DNA of 64,000 nucleotides from Brachypodius melanocephalos. Taxonomy: Eukaryota > Chordata > Aves > Passeriformes > Pycnonotidae. Shown one piece after another: positions 1 to 11,035 of the stretch (position 1 is the first letter of the stretch; every line of letters starts with the position of its first letter). The stretch lies in contig VZSR01003816.1 in assembly GCA_013398615.1 (NCBI GenBank), positions 12,469,742-12,533,741 of the forward strand, given 5' to 3'. The notes beneath the pieces are model-generated. The model did no database searches. It was not told where the DNA came from and saw only the letters and a program-made list of their open reading frames with translations. Made by a program: the position numbers and the translations under genes.

Positions 1-1930
1 AAACATTTATTGGTGGGCAAGGAAAACAGACATAAAAATATCACTGTCCTTACTTGATCTTTCCTTTACATGTGAAATTTGTCTTTATGGTTGTCTACAA
101 CTTTACACAAAGCCACTCCAGCAATTCCTACCAGTTACTCATGTGTCTTCTCCCTCTCTCACAAAAATCAGCAAAGAAATATTCCCAAGAAATTGCAAAT
201 AAATAAAAATAAAGGAGCACTGGTAAATAGAGACCCCAAGATGGAGATCCAGACCACCAGCTCAGTGCTCCACAGAGCAGGAACAGCTCAGCCATTTCCA
301 CATGAAACACACCAAGTGCTAAAGTATTTTTGAGGGCAAGTCCTTGAGGTATTTCTCTAAAATTATGCTTTTTCTAATACACATTTTACACCACACTGTG
401 TTAAATAAATCAGATATGTATAAATATATAAATATGTATATATAAATATATATATAGGTGACATTTTGGTCCAGCTCCATGTTCGATATACATTTGTTTG
501 CATTTGATGCATTTGTTTGCATTAAACAAAATAATCGTATTTTTCACTTGACCTAGAGGTGATGAAAAGGACAGAAGTTAAAGTGGGTACCAAATTCACA
601 TTGTTCATGGTAGGAGACTTGTGGCTTTCAAACCTTTAAGAGCATGACAGAATCAAGCTGAAAAGAAGGATGAAAGCAAACCTGTGCTGCTCTCCAAGTT
701 TTCACCCTATGACCTCTATTAAGAATTTCTTAGAGCCACAGCTAATTAATGTTTCCAAGGGGTGAAAGAGCAAGCTCTGATGCCAGGCTGGACCATTGCC
801 CAGGTCACCCCTCTCATGTGCTCACAAGGCTTTGGATCTCTGGGAATAAAAGAAGAAATGCCAAATGTCCACTCAAGACCAAGGCCTTGGGGCCAGATCT
901 GGCTCTCCATCACCCCAAGCAGCCCAGCCACTCCCAGGCAGCGCCTGCCCTGGTGTGACGCACGCAAACACTCTCAGAAAGAGGAAAATCCTCCCTCAAT
1001 ATGGATTTACAAGCACATGACAGGTGCTAAAAACATGCAGAACTTCGTATGGGTGTGTAGCTACGGAGAATCCACTTGTTTGTCCATAAAATCGTCCTGT
1101 TGATTGTGTGACTCTGCTGGAGATAACACCGAGGTGCTCATCAGCACCGCTGGCACAAAGGAGAGCTGCTGTGTGCCATGGGCTCTGCCACACACGGTGG
1201 CACCTACACATCCTGGATTCCCAGAATAATTGACTTTGGAAGAGATCATCCAGTCCAACCCCTTGCCCAGGCAGGGTCACCTGGAGCAGGTGACACAGGA
1301 AGGTGTCCAGGTGGGTTTGGGGTATCTCCTGAGGGAGATCCACACCCTCCCTGGGCAGCTGTTCCAGGGCTCTGCCATGTCAGGGCTCTGCTCTTCCCTC
1401 TGTCATGGAAAGAGGTTCTCCCTCACATCAGGGTGGAACTTGTTGTGTTTTAGTTTCTGGCCATTGCTCCTCGTCCTGTCACTGAGCAGAGTCTGGCACC
1501 ATCCTGTGACACCCTTGGGAGGGATTTGTATGGATTGATGGGATCCCCTCTCAGCCTTCCCTTCTCCAGACTGACCAGGCCCAGCTTGCGGTCTTTCATC
1601 ACAGAAATACTCTAGACCCCATAGGAACATATATTTATACATATTTTTGTGCTCTTTTGTTAGGGCCGTATGAAGGGAACTGCTCTTTGGCACCCACTGA
1701 GGGGACATGGCAGAGCCCCCTCACACAGCGGGGAAGCAGAGCGAGACTCCCTTCACCCTCCCGCTGAGGGGACCTGTGTGCCCACACCCGAGGGGCGATG
1801 TGAGGCGAAAATCGAGAAAGCATAGGCGGGAGCGTCGTGTTTTCCTCACACACGATGTTTAAACACAGAGTTTGCTGCTGGTTTTTGGTCAAAATACACC
1901 AGAAATGACACTTGGGGGTGTGCCGGGTCC
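1..1930. other. Upstream flank of GFER, no gene found
   Basis: No convincing coding exon is seen on either strand. The stretch holds an AT-rich part with a TA-type simple repeat near 425-460, one CR1 fragment (1212-1625) and a short inverted copy of the GFER intron-1 repeat (1703-1725). A reverse-strand AATAAA lies at 6-11, so a reverse gene could end here, but no exon supports that. In mammals NOXO1 sits at this place; I could not recognise it. Confidence 0.5.
1212..1625 (-). mobile_element. CR1 LINE fragment, 3' part
   Basis: The plus strand reads as the complement of a CR1 tail: it starts with a 'catccagtccaacccc' block, passes a 'gtcacctggagcagg' block and continues through 'ctctcagccttcccttctcc'. 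This order is the avian CR1 3' region in reverse. It is 5'-truncated with no intact reverse transcriptase ORF. Borders are approximate. Confidence 0.8.
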
Positions 1931-2230
1931 CAGCCCCCTCACGGCGCCCGGGCGGGAATGGCGCCGCCCCGGACCGTGCTGCACCGCGGCGCCGAGATGG
2001 CGGCGCCCAGCGAGGGCCGTGCGGGTCGGGGCTCTGCGTCCTTCCCGGGCACCGACAACGGCTCTTTCCCCTTCCCCTTCCCCGTCCCGCACGGCACGGG
2101 AGGGGAGCCGCCCAAGAAGCCATGCCGAGCCTGCACGGATTTCAAGAGTTGGCTCCGCGAACAGAGGAAGCAGGCGGCCCCGGGCAGCGCGGTGAGGCGC
2201 GGCGGGAGCCTCCCCCCGGAACTCCTGGCG
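1930..2230 (+). promoter_or_regulatory. CpG-island promoter of GFER
   Basis: CG-dense sequence surrounds the first exon and no TATA box is seen. A YY1-like site (GAGATGGCGGC, 1994-2004) overlaps the chosen start codon, as in many housekeeping promoters. Transcription start is not defined by sequence alone. Confidence 0.6.
1997..2191 (+). CDS. GFER: GFER exon 1 (coding part)
   Basis: It encodes residues 1-65, including the CRAC cysteine pair and the DFKSWLREQ helix start. It ends in phase 0 at donor GCG|gtgagg. Confidence 0.9.
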
Positions 2231-3818
2231 ACCTCGGGTCCCTGCAGAGCTCTCTCAGTCCTCCATCCTGCCCCCTCAAGTGGGATGAGGCTGCGTGTTC
2301 CCTTCAGCGTGTGAAGGAGCCGGGAACAGGGTTCCCGTCAGTGGGAATGGGAAAGGGGTCCCCAGCTTCTCCCGGGGTTGAGGGGGCTCTGCATTGCCCC
2401 CGCTGAGAGTGAGAGGGGAGCTCTGCCATGTCTCTTGAGGGTGTGAAAGGATATTTGCCTTGTCCCCACAGAGGCTGTGAGGGGGGCTTTGCCTTGTCCC
2501 CACAGAGGCTGTGAGGGGGCTCTGCCATGTCCTCAGAAAGGATTGTGAAGGAAATGTTTTCCCATCTCATCTTCCCACCCAGCGCAGAAGGGCTGTTTCC
2601 CCACCCATCCCCGTGTCCCCTCAGACGCCTCTGTCCCTCTGCAGGATGTGGCGGTCGCGGAGGAGAAGGAGCCCCCTCCTGACTGTCCCCTGGACAGCGA
2701 GCAGCTGGGCCGCAGCACCTGGGCCTTCCTGCACACCATGGCCGCCTACTACCCCGAGCGGCCCTCCGGGGCACAGCAGAAGGACATGAGAGACTTCATC
2801 AACCTCTTCTCCAAGTTCTACCCCTGTGAGCACTGCGCAGAGGACCTGAGGGAGAGGTGAGTGGCCTCAGAGGGCTTTTTGAGGATCTGGGGAAAGGAGA
2901 GTTTCCTCAGTGAGGTTTTTGATGCTCTGAAGGACAGGTGACTGGCCTCAACAGGTTCTTTGAGGATCTGGGGGAAAGGTGACTTTCCTCAGCAAGTTTT
3001 TTGAGGATCTGAGGGAAAGGCGAGTGGCCTCAGCAGGTTTTTTTGAGGATCTGAGGGAAAGGTGAGTTTCCTCAGTGGGTTTTTTGAAGATCTGAGGGAA
3101 AGGTGAATGTCCTCAGCAGATTTTTGTCTGGAGGAGCTTGCCAGAAGTGCTGGGCTGCAGCAGCTAGTTTGCATATCAGCAGCTCTTCCTGCACCTGGGG
3201 TTTGTAGCTACCTGAACTGGTTTCTTCCATTATTGCATCAATCACAGATGCACTTACTGAAAAAACAAACACTTGTCCTCATGCTGTTGAGTTCTGTGCT
3301 GCTTCCAAGGCCTCCCTGAGGAAATTTTGGAGTTTTCTGGTTCAAAACGGGCTTGTGAACAGTTGTGGAATTTGACTGAGACTTGGCATAATTTGGTTTT
3401 CAGGAGACAAGTATTCTTCTACCCTCCAAAATACCCTGTATTGGCAATCTCAGTAGTGAAGGCAAAGACTGAAATGGGCTGAGGTGTTTGACATGGTAGA
3501 AGGTGTCTCTGCCGATGGCAGAGGCTTGGGATGAGATGATCTTTAAAGTCCATTCCAACCCAAACCATTCTGAGATTCTGTGATAAAGTTTTCTGCTGCT
3601 CTCAGCTTCTTTCTCAGAAGTTTCCAGTAATTTGTTTCCCGCTCCCTGTTTGCAGATTACGGACAAACCAACCCGATACTAGCACCAGGAGTAACTTCTC
3701 CCAGTGGCTGTGTCTGCTCCACAATGAAGTGAACAGGAAGCTGGGGAAGTCAGAATTCGACTGCTCCCGTGTGGATGAGCGTTGGAGGGATGGCTGGAAG
3801 GATGGGAGCTGTGATTAA
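1997..3818 (+). CDS. GFER: GFER, FAD-linked sulfhydryl oxidase (Erv1/ALR), 3 exons
   Basis: The spliced CDS is 1997-2191, 2645-2856 and 3656-3818, giving 189 aa (human about 205). In mitochondria the Erv1/ALR family reoxidises MIA40/CHCHD4 and passes electrons to cytochrome c or oxygen. Visible features are the N-terminal shuttle pair CRAC (43-46), the ERV fold with W91..H95, the active-site CEHC (126-129), the FAD-contact motif HNEVNRKLGK (158-167), the structural pair C155/C172, and the family C-terminus RWRDGWKDGSCD. Codon phases agree at both junctions (0 and 2) and all splice sites are GT-AG. I chose the ATG at 1997 because MAAP resembles the mammalian start and overlaps a YY1-like site; an in-frame ATG at 1958 would add 13 residues. 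SYNGR3 follows about 9 kb downstream in the same direction, as in mammals. Both introns carry minisatellites. Confidence 0.96.
2411..2545 (+). repeat. 33-34 bp minisatellite in GFER intron 1
   Basis: About four degenerate units alternate 'ctctgccatgt' and 'ccttgtccccacag' blocks. The two central units (about 2455-2520) are nearly identical. Each central unit carries a ccccacag|agg string that looks like a 3' splice site. Part of one unit recurs inverted at 1703-1725. Confidence 0.8.
2645..2856 (+). CDS. GFER: GFER exon 2
   Basis: It encodes residues 66-135 plus two bases of codon 136. This is the first half of the ERV domain with the redox-active CEHC. The acceptor is ctctgcag|GAT and the donor is GAGAG|gtgagt. 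Readthrough meets TGA at 2858-2860. Confidence 0.95.
2841..3126 (+). repeat. 41-bp tandem array seeded by the exon 2 splice junction
   Basis: Seven units of 40-42 bp start at 2841, 2882, 2922, 2963, 3004, 3046 and 3087. Unit 1 is the real end of exon 2 plus its donor (aggacctgagggagag|gtgagt). The later units are diverged copies in intron 2, such as aggatctgagggaaag|gtgagt. They contain donor-like gtgact, gtgact, gcgagt, gtgagt and gtgaat. Confidence 0.9.
3500..3585 (+). mobile_element. CR1 LINE tail fragment
   Basis: It shows the CR1 3' signature 'gtagaaggtgtctctgcc ... gatgatctttaaagtcc ... attctgtgat'. It lies in GFER intron 2, 70 bp before exon 3. Confidence 0.8.
3656..3818 (+). CDS. GFER: GFER exon 3 (terminal coding exon)
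   Basis: It completes codon 136 and encodes residues 137-189, with HNEVNRKLGK and the C-terminal cysteines. The acceptor is tttgcag|ATT and the stop TAA is at 3816-3818. Confidence 0.95.
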
Positions 3819-5955
3819 CCCACAGGGATTGTTCTGGGAATCCAGCAGAGCAGTTCAGTTCATGTGGACTTGCTGCAGGGACAATGGGAGTCAATAACTC
3901 TTCGTGTGGGACTGATTCAGAGCTGAACCAATGCCAAAAGGAGAATTGAAAATCCTATCCCAATGATATTTTGATAAAGGGGTACCAGTAGTGGTACCTG
4001 AGGGGTTGAGGCTGCTAGAAACCTCTTGAGATTGGGTCACTGACAAATTCATTTCATTATGACATTTCCTGATTTTGGGTGCATTTGCTTATTTTTGTGG
4101 CTAGAATTCATTTTTCCTGAACACAATGGTGTTCTCTGCAGGCATTGCCTGATGTTTTAGAAAATGCATCTGATTCATTGTCATTTTAATTTCTGTTGTT
4201 CTGATAGAGAAAACTCATGCTTGGTTTTCTGCCAAGTCTCTACCCCTGGATTTCTCTTTTCAGGATCTCCAGCATTTGTTGTTACTCTTGCATCCAATTC
4301 CTTTGATAAAGGTCTTGAGGGTGGGTACATTTAATTTAAACAGTAAAATCATGGAGCCCAAATTTCTCAGTTTGGTTTTGAGTTTCAACTTACCATGTCA
4401 GAGGACAAAACAGAGCCTAAATCATTTCAAGTTCTTCACGTAGGTCGTGATCTCATCCCTTCCTGCACTCCTGGCTGGGAGAAGTTTGCACAAACCCTGA
4501 CAACAGCAGGTTTTTTTTTTTTTTTCCTTCTGTGCTTCCTGCTGAGGTTTTCTTGCCTGTTTTATTGAGCTTCCTTATGTCGTGCCCCACAGCACACCTG
4601 TGAATTTGCCGTTGGGGTTTTTCTTGCAAGTTTTGACTGGAAATGTTAATGCACAGCTTATCTGAGACTTTGGTCTTCACACCACTGTGCAGGGCTCCTT
4701 AGTGGTTAGAGAGCCAATAACACCTTTGGAAACACATTTTAATATTTTATGGCACAGTCAAATCCTCTCAGGTCAGGGTTGTTAAATGAATGTGAGGCTT
4801 TTATGGACTAATGATTTCTGAACTTTTTATGTCGTAACATTTCTAAATACAAACACAAATGAACTGATAATGAGGTACTGCATGAAGAGTGTGACTGAAG
4901 GTGTCGTTCAGGCTATTAAAAGTGCTCAGAAAATTTCCTTATCACCATAGGGGGTTTTCCCACCCCCCAAAACGAAGCCCATTGGGATCCACTAGAAGGA
5001 AGAGGACCAACAAAAGGGTTGCAGCCCTCCCTTTTTGCAGGTAGGACCCAACTGACTCAGTTCTGTCAGGACACTTTTAGCAGCTGGTGGCGTGGGCAGA
5101 CGTTTCCCTCTGGGTTTTAGTTGTGCTAAAGCAGGAGTTTTGTGTTCTTCCATTCCAATCTGCCCTCCACCATTCTCTGTGACAATTTCCTCGCCCACAG
5201 GGCAGACGATGAGATTTCTCCCCCATTTGTTTCAGTATAAACCAGCAGGTTGGTGAAGCATCTGTCCCATCCTTTGTCACCTTCATCTACCAGGGGACCA
5301 GGCTGGGGAGCTGCACTGCCCTGTGCCAGTCCTGGGATGTGCTGGCCAGGGTCAGGGACCAGGAGGGACACAGGAACCTCTCATCGGTCCCTGAGTGCAG
5401 AGAGGGAAGTGAGGGGATATCCAACACATTCTGGTCACTTTGTTCTGTGTGCTTCAGGGAGCTGGTGGTGGAGTGCAGGAGGAAAAGCCTGTCCTGTCCT
5501 GGCAGGGGTTTGGAAGAGCCTTCAAGCTGAGTCTGTGTCTTTAGCAAATCCTGCCTAAAAATGTGGCCACCAGCTACGACCAGGATGCTTTTAGGGCAGT
5601 TTCTATCTTTGCCAAGTGGCCATGTGATGAAATCTGTGCTTGCAGTCTGTTCTTTCATGTTTTTTGACTAGACAGAAGAGCTCTGACATAGTTTTTTCTC
5701 AGGCATACCCTCACCTCTGTGGACTTGACCATGTGAGGAGTGGGGGCATTTGTTCTGCTGCTCGTTTGTACCACAAGTTTTAGTCTTGGGTAAGGAATTT
5801 CCATTGGAGGTCCTCATACTCGTGTACAGAAAATTGTGAATTCTCTACTAACTGCACTCGATTGAATCTAGTTTTAAAAATCTCTGTATTCAAATTATAT
5901 TTCCTGTTGATGTAAAAATAATAAAGCAACTGAGTTCATTCCTGCTGCATGGGAT
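3819..5955 (+). other. GFER: Probable GFER 3' UTR
   Basis: No ORF worth keeping follows the stop. The region is AT-rich and ends at a canonical AATAAA (5930-5935). A T-run lies near 4511. The UTR end is inferred and RNA data were not available; a second AATAAA at 7882-7887 could serve a longer form. Confidence 0.5.
5930..5935 (+). terminator. Poly(A) signal, GFER
   Basis: AATAAA in an AT-rich context about 2.1 kb after the GFER stop. It is the first canonical hexamer I noticed on this strand downstream of the gene. Confidence 0.5.
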
Positions 5956-7627
5956 CTTAGGAAAAGGGATCATGCTGTGCTGGTGGGTGTAACCTCTGCA
6001 TGCCAAGATACTACTGTTATATATATAAAACAAAAAATATATCCAGCTATATATGTGTATATTATAGTTTGGTGGCTCAGGTAAATCGTGTGATTCTCTG
6101 TGGAATGATCAGACAAGGTAGGGCTGTTCTGGTCCTTTTCTCTCGTGCTGTTGAATTGATGGAGTTCTCTGTTGGCCCTACAAAAAGGAATTTGTACAGC
6201 AGGTCCTGTTGCATGTAGAGTTTGCTTTTAAATGGGGAGCAGTGGGAATTTTTGTGGGATCCCAGTGATTTTTTGACTTGGTGACAGCATGAAGGGCAGC
6301 TTTAAAGTTGGGAGCAGCTCAGCTCTTGCTGATTTGGGGCAGGGTGGCATCACTGAAGGCAGGGTTTGTAATCCCATTTCCTGGAATGGGGAAGCTGCTT
6401 CCTCTCCATATGAGGAGCCCTTGTGAGGAGGAGCATAGTCAGGAGCAGCTGCTGCCCGAGGAGCTTGTGGGACCTTGCTTGAGAGACCTTGCTTGGACAA
6501 GTACCTGACCAACCTTGCAGCTTCCCAAATTCCTCGCTGTTTCCATGGACTGGTTTGCATTCAAACTGTACTTCACTTTTTTTTCCTTCCTTTTTAAATA
6601 TTCCCTCCCCAAAAGCAAAGAGCAGGGAGCCCTGGGGGAACTGTCTGTTCCATGGATGGCAGGCAGACTTGCAGATGCTGGCAGCAGCAGCACTGTGGCT
6701 TTGACATTTTTCCAAGGATTAGCTGTTCCTTTGCAGTGCCTTGGATGTACGCAGGCTCCTGTTTACAGTAGGATTCCCAAGAGTTTCTTTGTTTTCTTGT
6801 GTCTTTTGCTTCAGTCTGTTCCAGGCAGTGTGGGAGATTCTTCCTGTTGGAGTTTTACAGGCTTGGAGAGGGAAGGGTTTGGATTTTTCAGGGTTTTTCT
6901 TTCTCCTCCCTGTAAGGACTCATTTTGTTGGGGTTTTATTCCATTCCTGGAATGGCTGCTCAGGGTTTTTGTCTGAAGGATGGAGAGGAGCTGTCCAGTA
7001 CTTTTTGAAGTCAGGATTAAGCACAACCAACAAGGTCATGTGAAGTCAACTCCTGATTTTGTAGGGCAATAGGGAAAGTAAAACATGGAAAATAAACCAC
7101 AGGTAATGGCACGGAGACAGGTCAGTTAAAATGTAATCCAGGGGGATGAGGGGCAGCCTTGGGACCATAGGGAAGTGTTAATGAGCACCAAATCCTAATT
7201 GCTGGCTGGCCAACCCTCAGTTCAGGTGCTAATCATAGTCCAGGGAGCTGAGGGATGATGGTAGTTGGCATCTTCTGCAAAACTGTGAACAAAGGTTGTT
7301 TGCTGAGGATAAATGGGGTTTAGTGCCCTTCTCTGTGCTGATGTATGGCTGGACCCCAATGGTGTCCCTGGCACTGGGACCTGCCCAGTTCTGCCCTCAC
7401 GTCCTGTGGAAAGGTGCTCTCCACTTCCACGTGCTGTATTAGTGCAGTCTGATGCTTTTCCTGCCGAGCAGTCTAAATCCAGAAGCCCCCTCCCGGTCCC
7501 AGTTTTCCCTCCCATCCAGCAGATCCCGTGATTCTCCTTGGCTGCAGTGTGCTTCCCACGGGGAGCTACCGGGGAAATTCCCTTCACATCTGACCAAGCC
7601 AACAGTAGAGGGCAACAGAGGATGTAT

Positions 7628-7660
7628 TTCCGTGTATTTCCGTGTATTTCCGTGTATTTC
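7628..7660 (+). repeat. Short 10-bp tandem repeat
   Basis: About four copies of 'gtatttccgt' in a row. Confidence 0.75.
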
Positions 7661-8474
7661 CTTGACTTTTCCACCTCTTCCCCATCTCTAGGTAAGACAA
7701 GAACAAGACTGCTCCAGATACTAAACATTTTACCTCATCCTAGACCCTTTCCCGTGACTTTGAGAGGAGATTTTGGTGCCTTCAGTTACTTTTCAAACTG
7801 TTGTGCAACCCCTTGTATAATTACCTAAATGAGGGATGTGTTGTTCCTCTGCCTGCAGCTGAAATCTGCACTTGGAAGCAGAATAAAACTCTTTTCAGCA
7901 TCTTCTACCTGATCTTCAGCCCATAGCTGGTGATATATATGGAGATGTTCTGGCTTTTTTGGTCATTAATAGATTAGAAAGCATAAATTCACTGGATAAT
8001 TTTGTAACAGTGACAGGGCTCCTGCACAGAACAGAGGTGGATACAGGGAACAATGCACAGCAGTCATGGAACAGCCAGAGAAGGGATCCAACTTCCTTGG
8101 CATTGTTGTCATCTGCTCTGCTCTGCATGGGAAAAGGTAGGAAGAAATCCCCCAGAGTTTCATGGGAGTTTTGCTTTGGGTTAGCAGATTCGTGAGAAAG
8201 GAAACAGCTGAGTTAATTTTGTGTCTGTCCCACCAGGCATTTCATACAGCCCCTAAAACCTTCCCTGTTTCCCAGAACACCAAGCTTCAGTTCTAAGCTC
8301 AAGTCCCACTGCTGGATGGAGACTTGTGAATTCTGAGTGTGGTCAGGCAAAGCTGGGCTTTCTCTGCTTTTTCCATCCTGGTGTGCATAAAAAACCCCGT
8401 GGATTCTGTGAGTGTGCCTCATGTTCTGCTGCTTAGATGGGGTAAAAGATATACAAGGTATAAAAGACAATGCC

Positions 8475-8625
8475 CTCATGGCCAGAGCATGTGGCTGGAG
8501 GCTCTAGAGATCAAAATTCAGTTCTTTTTTAGTCATAAGCTTCTTGCTAGATACCAGGTAAGTCACTTCATCTTCTGCAGCCACACTTCCACTTCTGCAT
8601 AAGGAGGGGTAAAAATAGATGTTAG
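8475..8625 (+). mobile_element. Possible ancient MIR-type SINE
   Basis: It reads like a decayed MIR/CORE-SINE: an A-box-like 'agagcatgtggctgg', then 'ggtaagtcacttcatcttc', then 'gcataaggaggggtaaaa'. The order fits the family but divergence is high. A RepeatMasker run would settle it. Confidence 0.45.
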
Positions 8626-9944
8626 GGCAGCCTTTGCCTAAATTTCCTGTTTAGATGAAAATGTCTTTCAGGGAGGCTGCTTTAATGTGCTTGTGCTGCA
8701 CAAGCCTGGGCCTGAGAGTGTTCACAGTTATAAAATCCCCCATCTCCATCCATCCCACTAATCTCTTTTCCATCAGGAAAATGGAAACTGAGGACCCGTG
8801 AGGGTTAAGAAACAAAGCTTTTCTTATTTTCAGTGTATTTTGGCAGCAAAGCTTCCTGTAGCTCAAATGAGAGTTGTGGAAGCTCTTCATGTCCAGTATA
8901 GCTTGAGCTGCCCCATGTCCTGTACCTGCCCACACAGGTGACAAGCACCAACATCAGCTGTTGGCTGGCACGTCCCCAGCACGACGGGACTTGCCAGTGT
9001 GTTCCTAAGGAGACCGGTTTGGGGAACAGCAAGAGACCTTGTTCCTATTTTTCAAGCTCCTCCCAAGGTGGGGAGCAGTGGCTGAATCAGATTAGATTCT
9101 GGTTTGCCAAAACCCCCAAACTTTTCATGCTGTGAAATATTTGGAGGAGCAGAGGCCAAGTCTCCTCCTGAGCCGTTGAGGCCATGGCTGCACCGCTGAG
9201 AGGAGTTTTGAAACCCTTTGGGGTTTGGTTCGGTTTGGGTTTTACGCAAGCACTGAGATACCAACTCCCCTGTTCAACACCAAAGCTACCTCAGCTCACT
9301 GAGTTCTGTTATCCCAATCTTCCCTTGGTGATTTCAGCCCAGCAAAGTTTTCCACAATTTTTTCTGGCATGCTTATCCTGGGTTTATCCATGTACAGTAA
9401 GTGCTGAATCCCACCTGAGAAATGTTTCACAAGCGGATGAGTAACCAGCTAATAAATGATCTTCCAGATATTTTTGGATCTCTTAGGATGGAAAGCATGA
9501 TGAGCTTTCTAGTGGTAGTGGGCTAAGGTATTGCTCATCAGGAAGACCATTCTCTCTGCCACTGGCCCCTATGGACTTCTAAGCTCTTCTCAATATTCCC
9601 ATCAACTCTCATTTTCCTGATGGCTGAAAGCAGCATCAGCCAAGCTCTAATGAATGGCAGGCAAAGCATTTCAGAGCAATAGCTAAACGAGCATCTATCA
9701 AAGTGCTGCTTCAAGCTTGCTGCCCAGGGAATGTGAAGGACAAGCTGTTTTCCCACCCACGCCCATGCCAGGGCAGGCTCAGCCCACAGGGAACTGCTGA
9801 AGTCAGTGGCTGGAATCTGTGTCCAGAGTCTGTCCAGCTCCCTTGGGCTCCCTGCAGCCAGGCTGTGTCCTGCACGCTGGGATTGCTTCACTCCAAACAC
9901 ATTGGTGCAGCTGCTCCCAGAACAAGGCGGTTTCACATTGCTTT

Positions 9945-10175
9945 TCCCATCTGGAGCACTCTGTCCAGCTCTGGGGCCCCACAGACATGGAAGATGTGGG
10001 TCTGTTGAGGTCACTGATCACCGGGCTGGAGCCCCTCTGCTCTGGAGCCAGGCTGGGAGAGCTGGGGGTGTCCAGCTTGGAGAAGGGAAGGCTCCAAGGA
10101 GACCCTGGAGCCCCTTCCAGTACCTAAAGGATCCTGATCCCAGCCCTTGGCTGGGTGGGTAGGGCTGACTGGAAC
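9945..10175 (+). mobile_element. CR1 LINE fragment, internal part
   Basis: It matches the part of CR1 just upstream of the usual 3' tail: 'atctggagcactctgtcc', 'gagagctgggggtgtccagc', 'ttggagaagggaaggctcc'. No intact ORF remains. Confidence 0.75.
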
Positions 10176-10929
10176 AGGTTTTGAAGGAGAAAGCCCCACA
10201 TCTCCTCTCTTCCCAGTTGTCATGTCCACACACTTAGCCCTGAGAAAAACTGATGGGTTTTTTTGTGATAGAGACAAAGATAAGAAGTTGGCATGACCAG
10301 AAAAAGCAAATACAGCTTTTCCACTACCTTTCATTAAACTCATGTGAAATAAAAACATGGGCAGCTCTTGGGCAGTTGTCTGTGTGCTGCTCTGTTTGTT
10401 CCCAGTCCCTGAAATCCAGAGGGAATGGTAAATACAAACAAAACTTGTTCAAGCTGAACAAATTCTCTAGAAAGTGCCATTTCCAAACGCTGCTGTTCTC
10501 CATTTGATGGGGAAAATGTGGAAGGTGCAATATCCTTCCCCACTATTGGCTGGCTCTGCATATCTGTTGATTTGCAGCAATAGGAAGCGAGACAGAAAGA
10601 CAGTTTGTATGTGGGCTGGAGATACCTCCTGTGCTTTATCTGAGCTGGAGCAGGGGAAGAAAACTGGCACCTCATGATGTGGGCAATGATTGTATAAACA
10701 CAGCAGAAGTTGGGGGGATGAACCCCAAAGAAAGGACAAGTTTAGGAGCAGGGATTTCAGTGCCTGCTGCACCAAGGTCATGCCTTGAAGGGTATAAACC
10801 ACGTAAACCACGTCTGGAAACGGTCATGCTTTGTTCTAGGGTAACATCTCAAAGATTCAGGCAGTATCCTTCTCCCTTGTGCTTTGCTTTGTCCAAAATA
10901 TGCTTGTCTCAGCTGGGACAGATGAGCTG

Positions 10930-11035
10930 GGCAAGACATGTTAGGAACAGGGAGAAAGAAGTGGCTTTCCCAACACCATTGGAAAAGCAGGAGCAGACCT
11001 CAGAGGTCCAGCTGATTCCCTATGCAGTATCCCTG
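10930..11035 (-). mobile_element. Possible MIR-like SINE remnant
   Basis: The sequence has the feel of a reverse MIR ('agtggctttcccaacacc', then 'cagacctcagaggtcc'). It is strongly diverged, so this is a weak call by eye. Confidence 0.25.

Noticed and set aside
1..700. NOXO1 3' end, suggested by synteny and a reverse AATAAA at 6-11
   Set aside because: No PX or SH3 domain coding sequence or splice pattern could be found in the flank.
2304..2774. 156-codon reverse frame across GFER intron 1 and exon 2
   Set aside because: Shadow of a minisatellite and of the real exon on the other strand.
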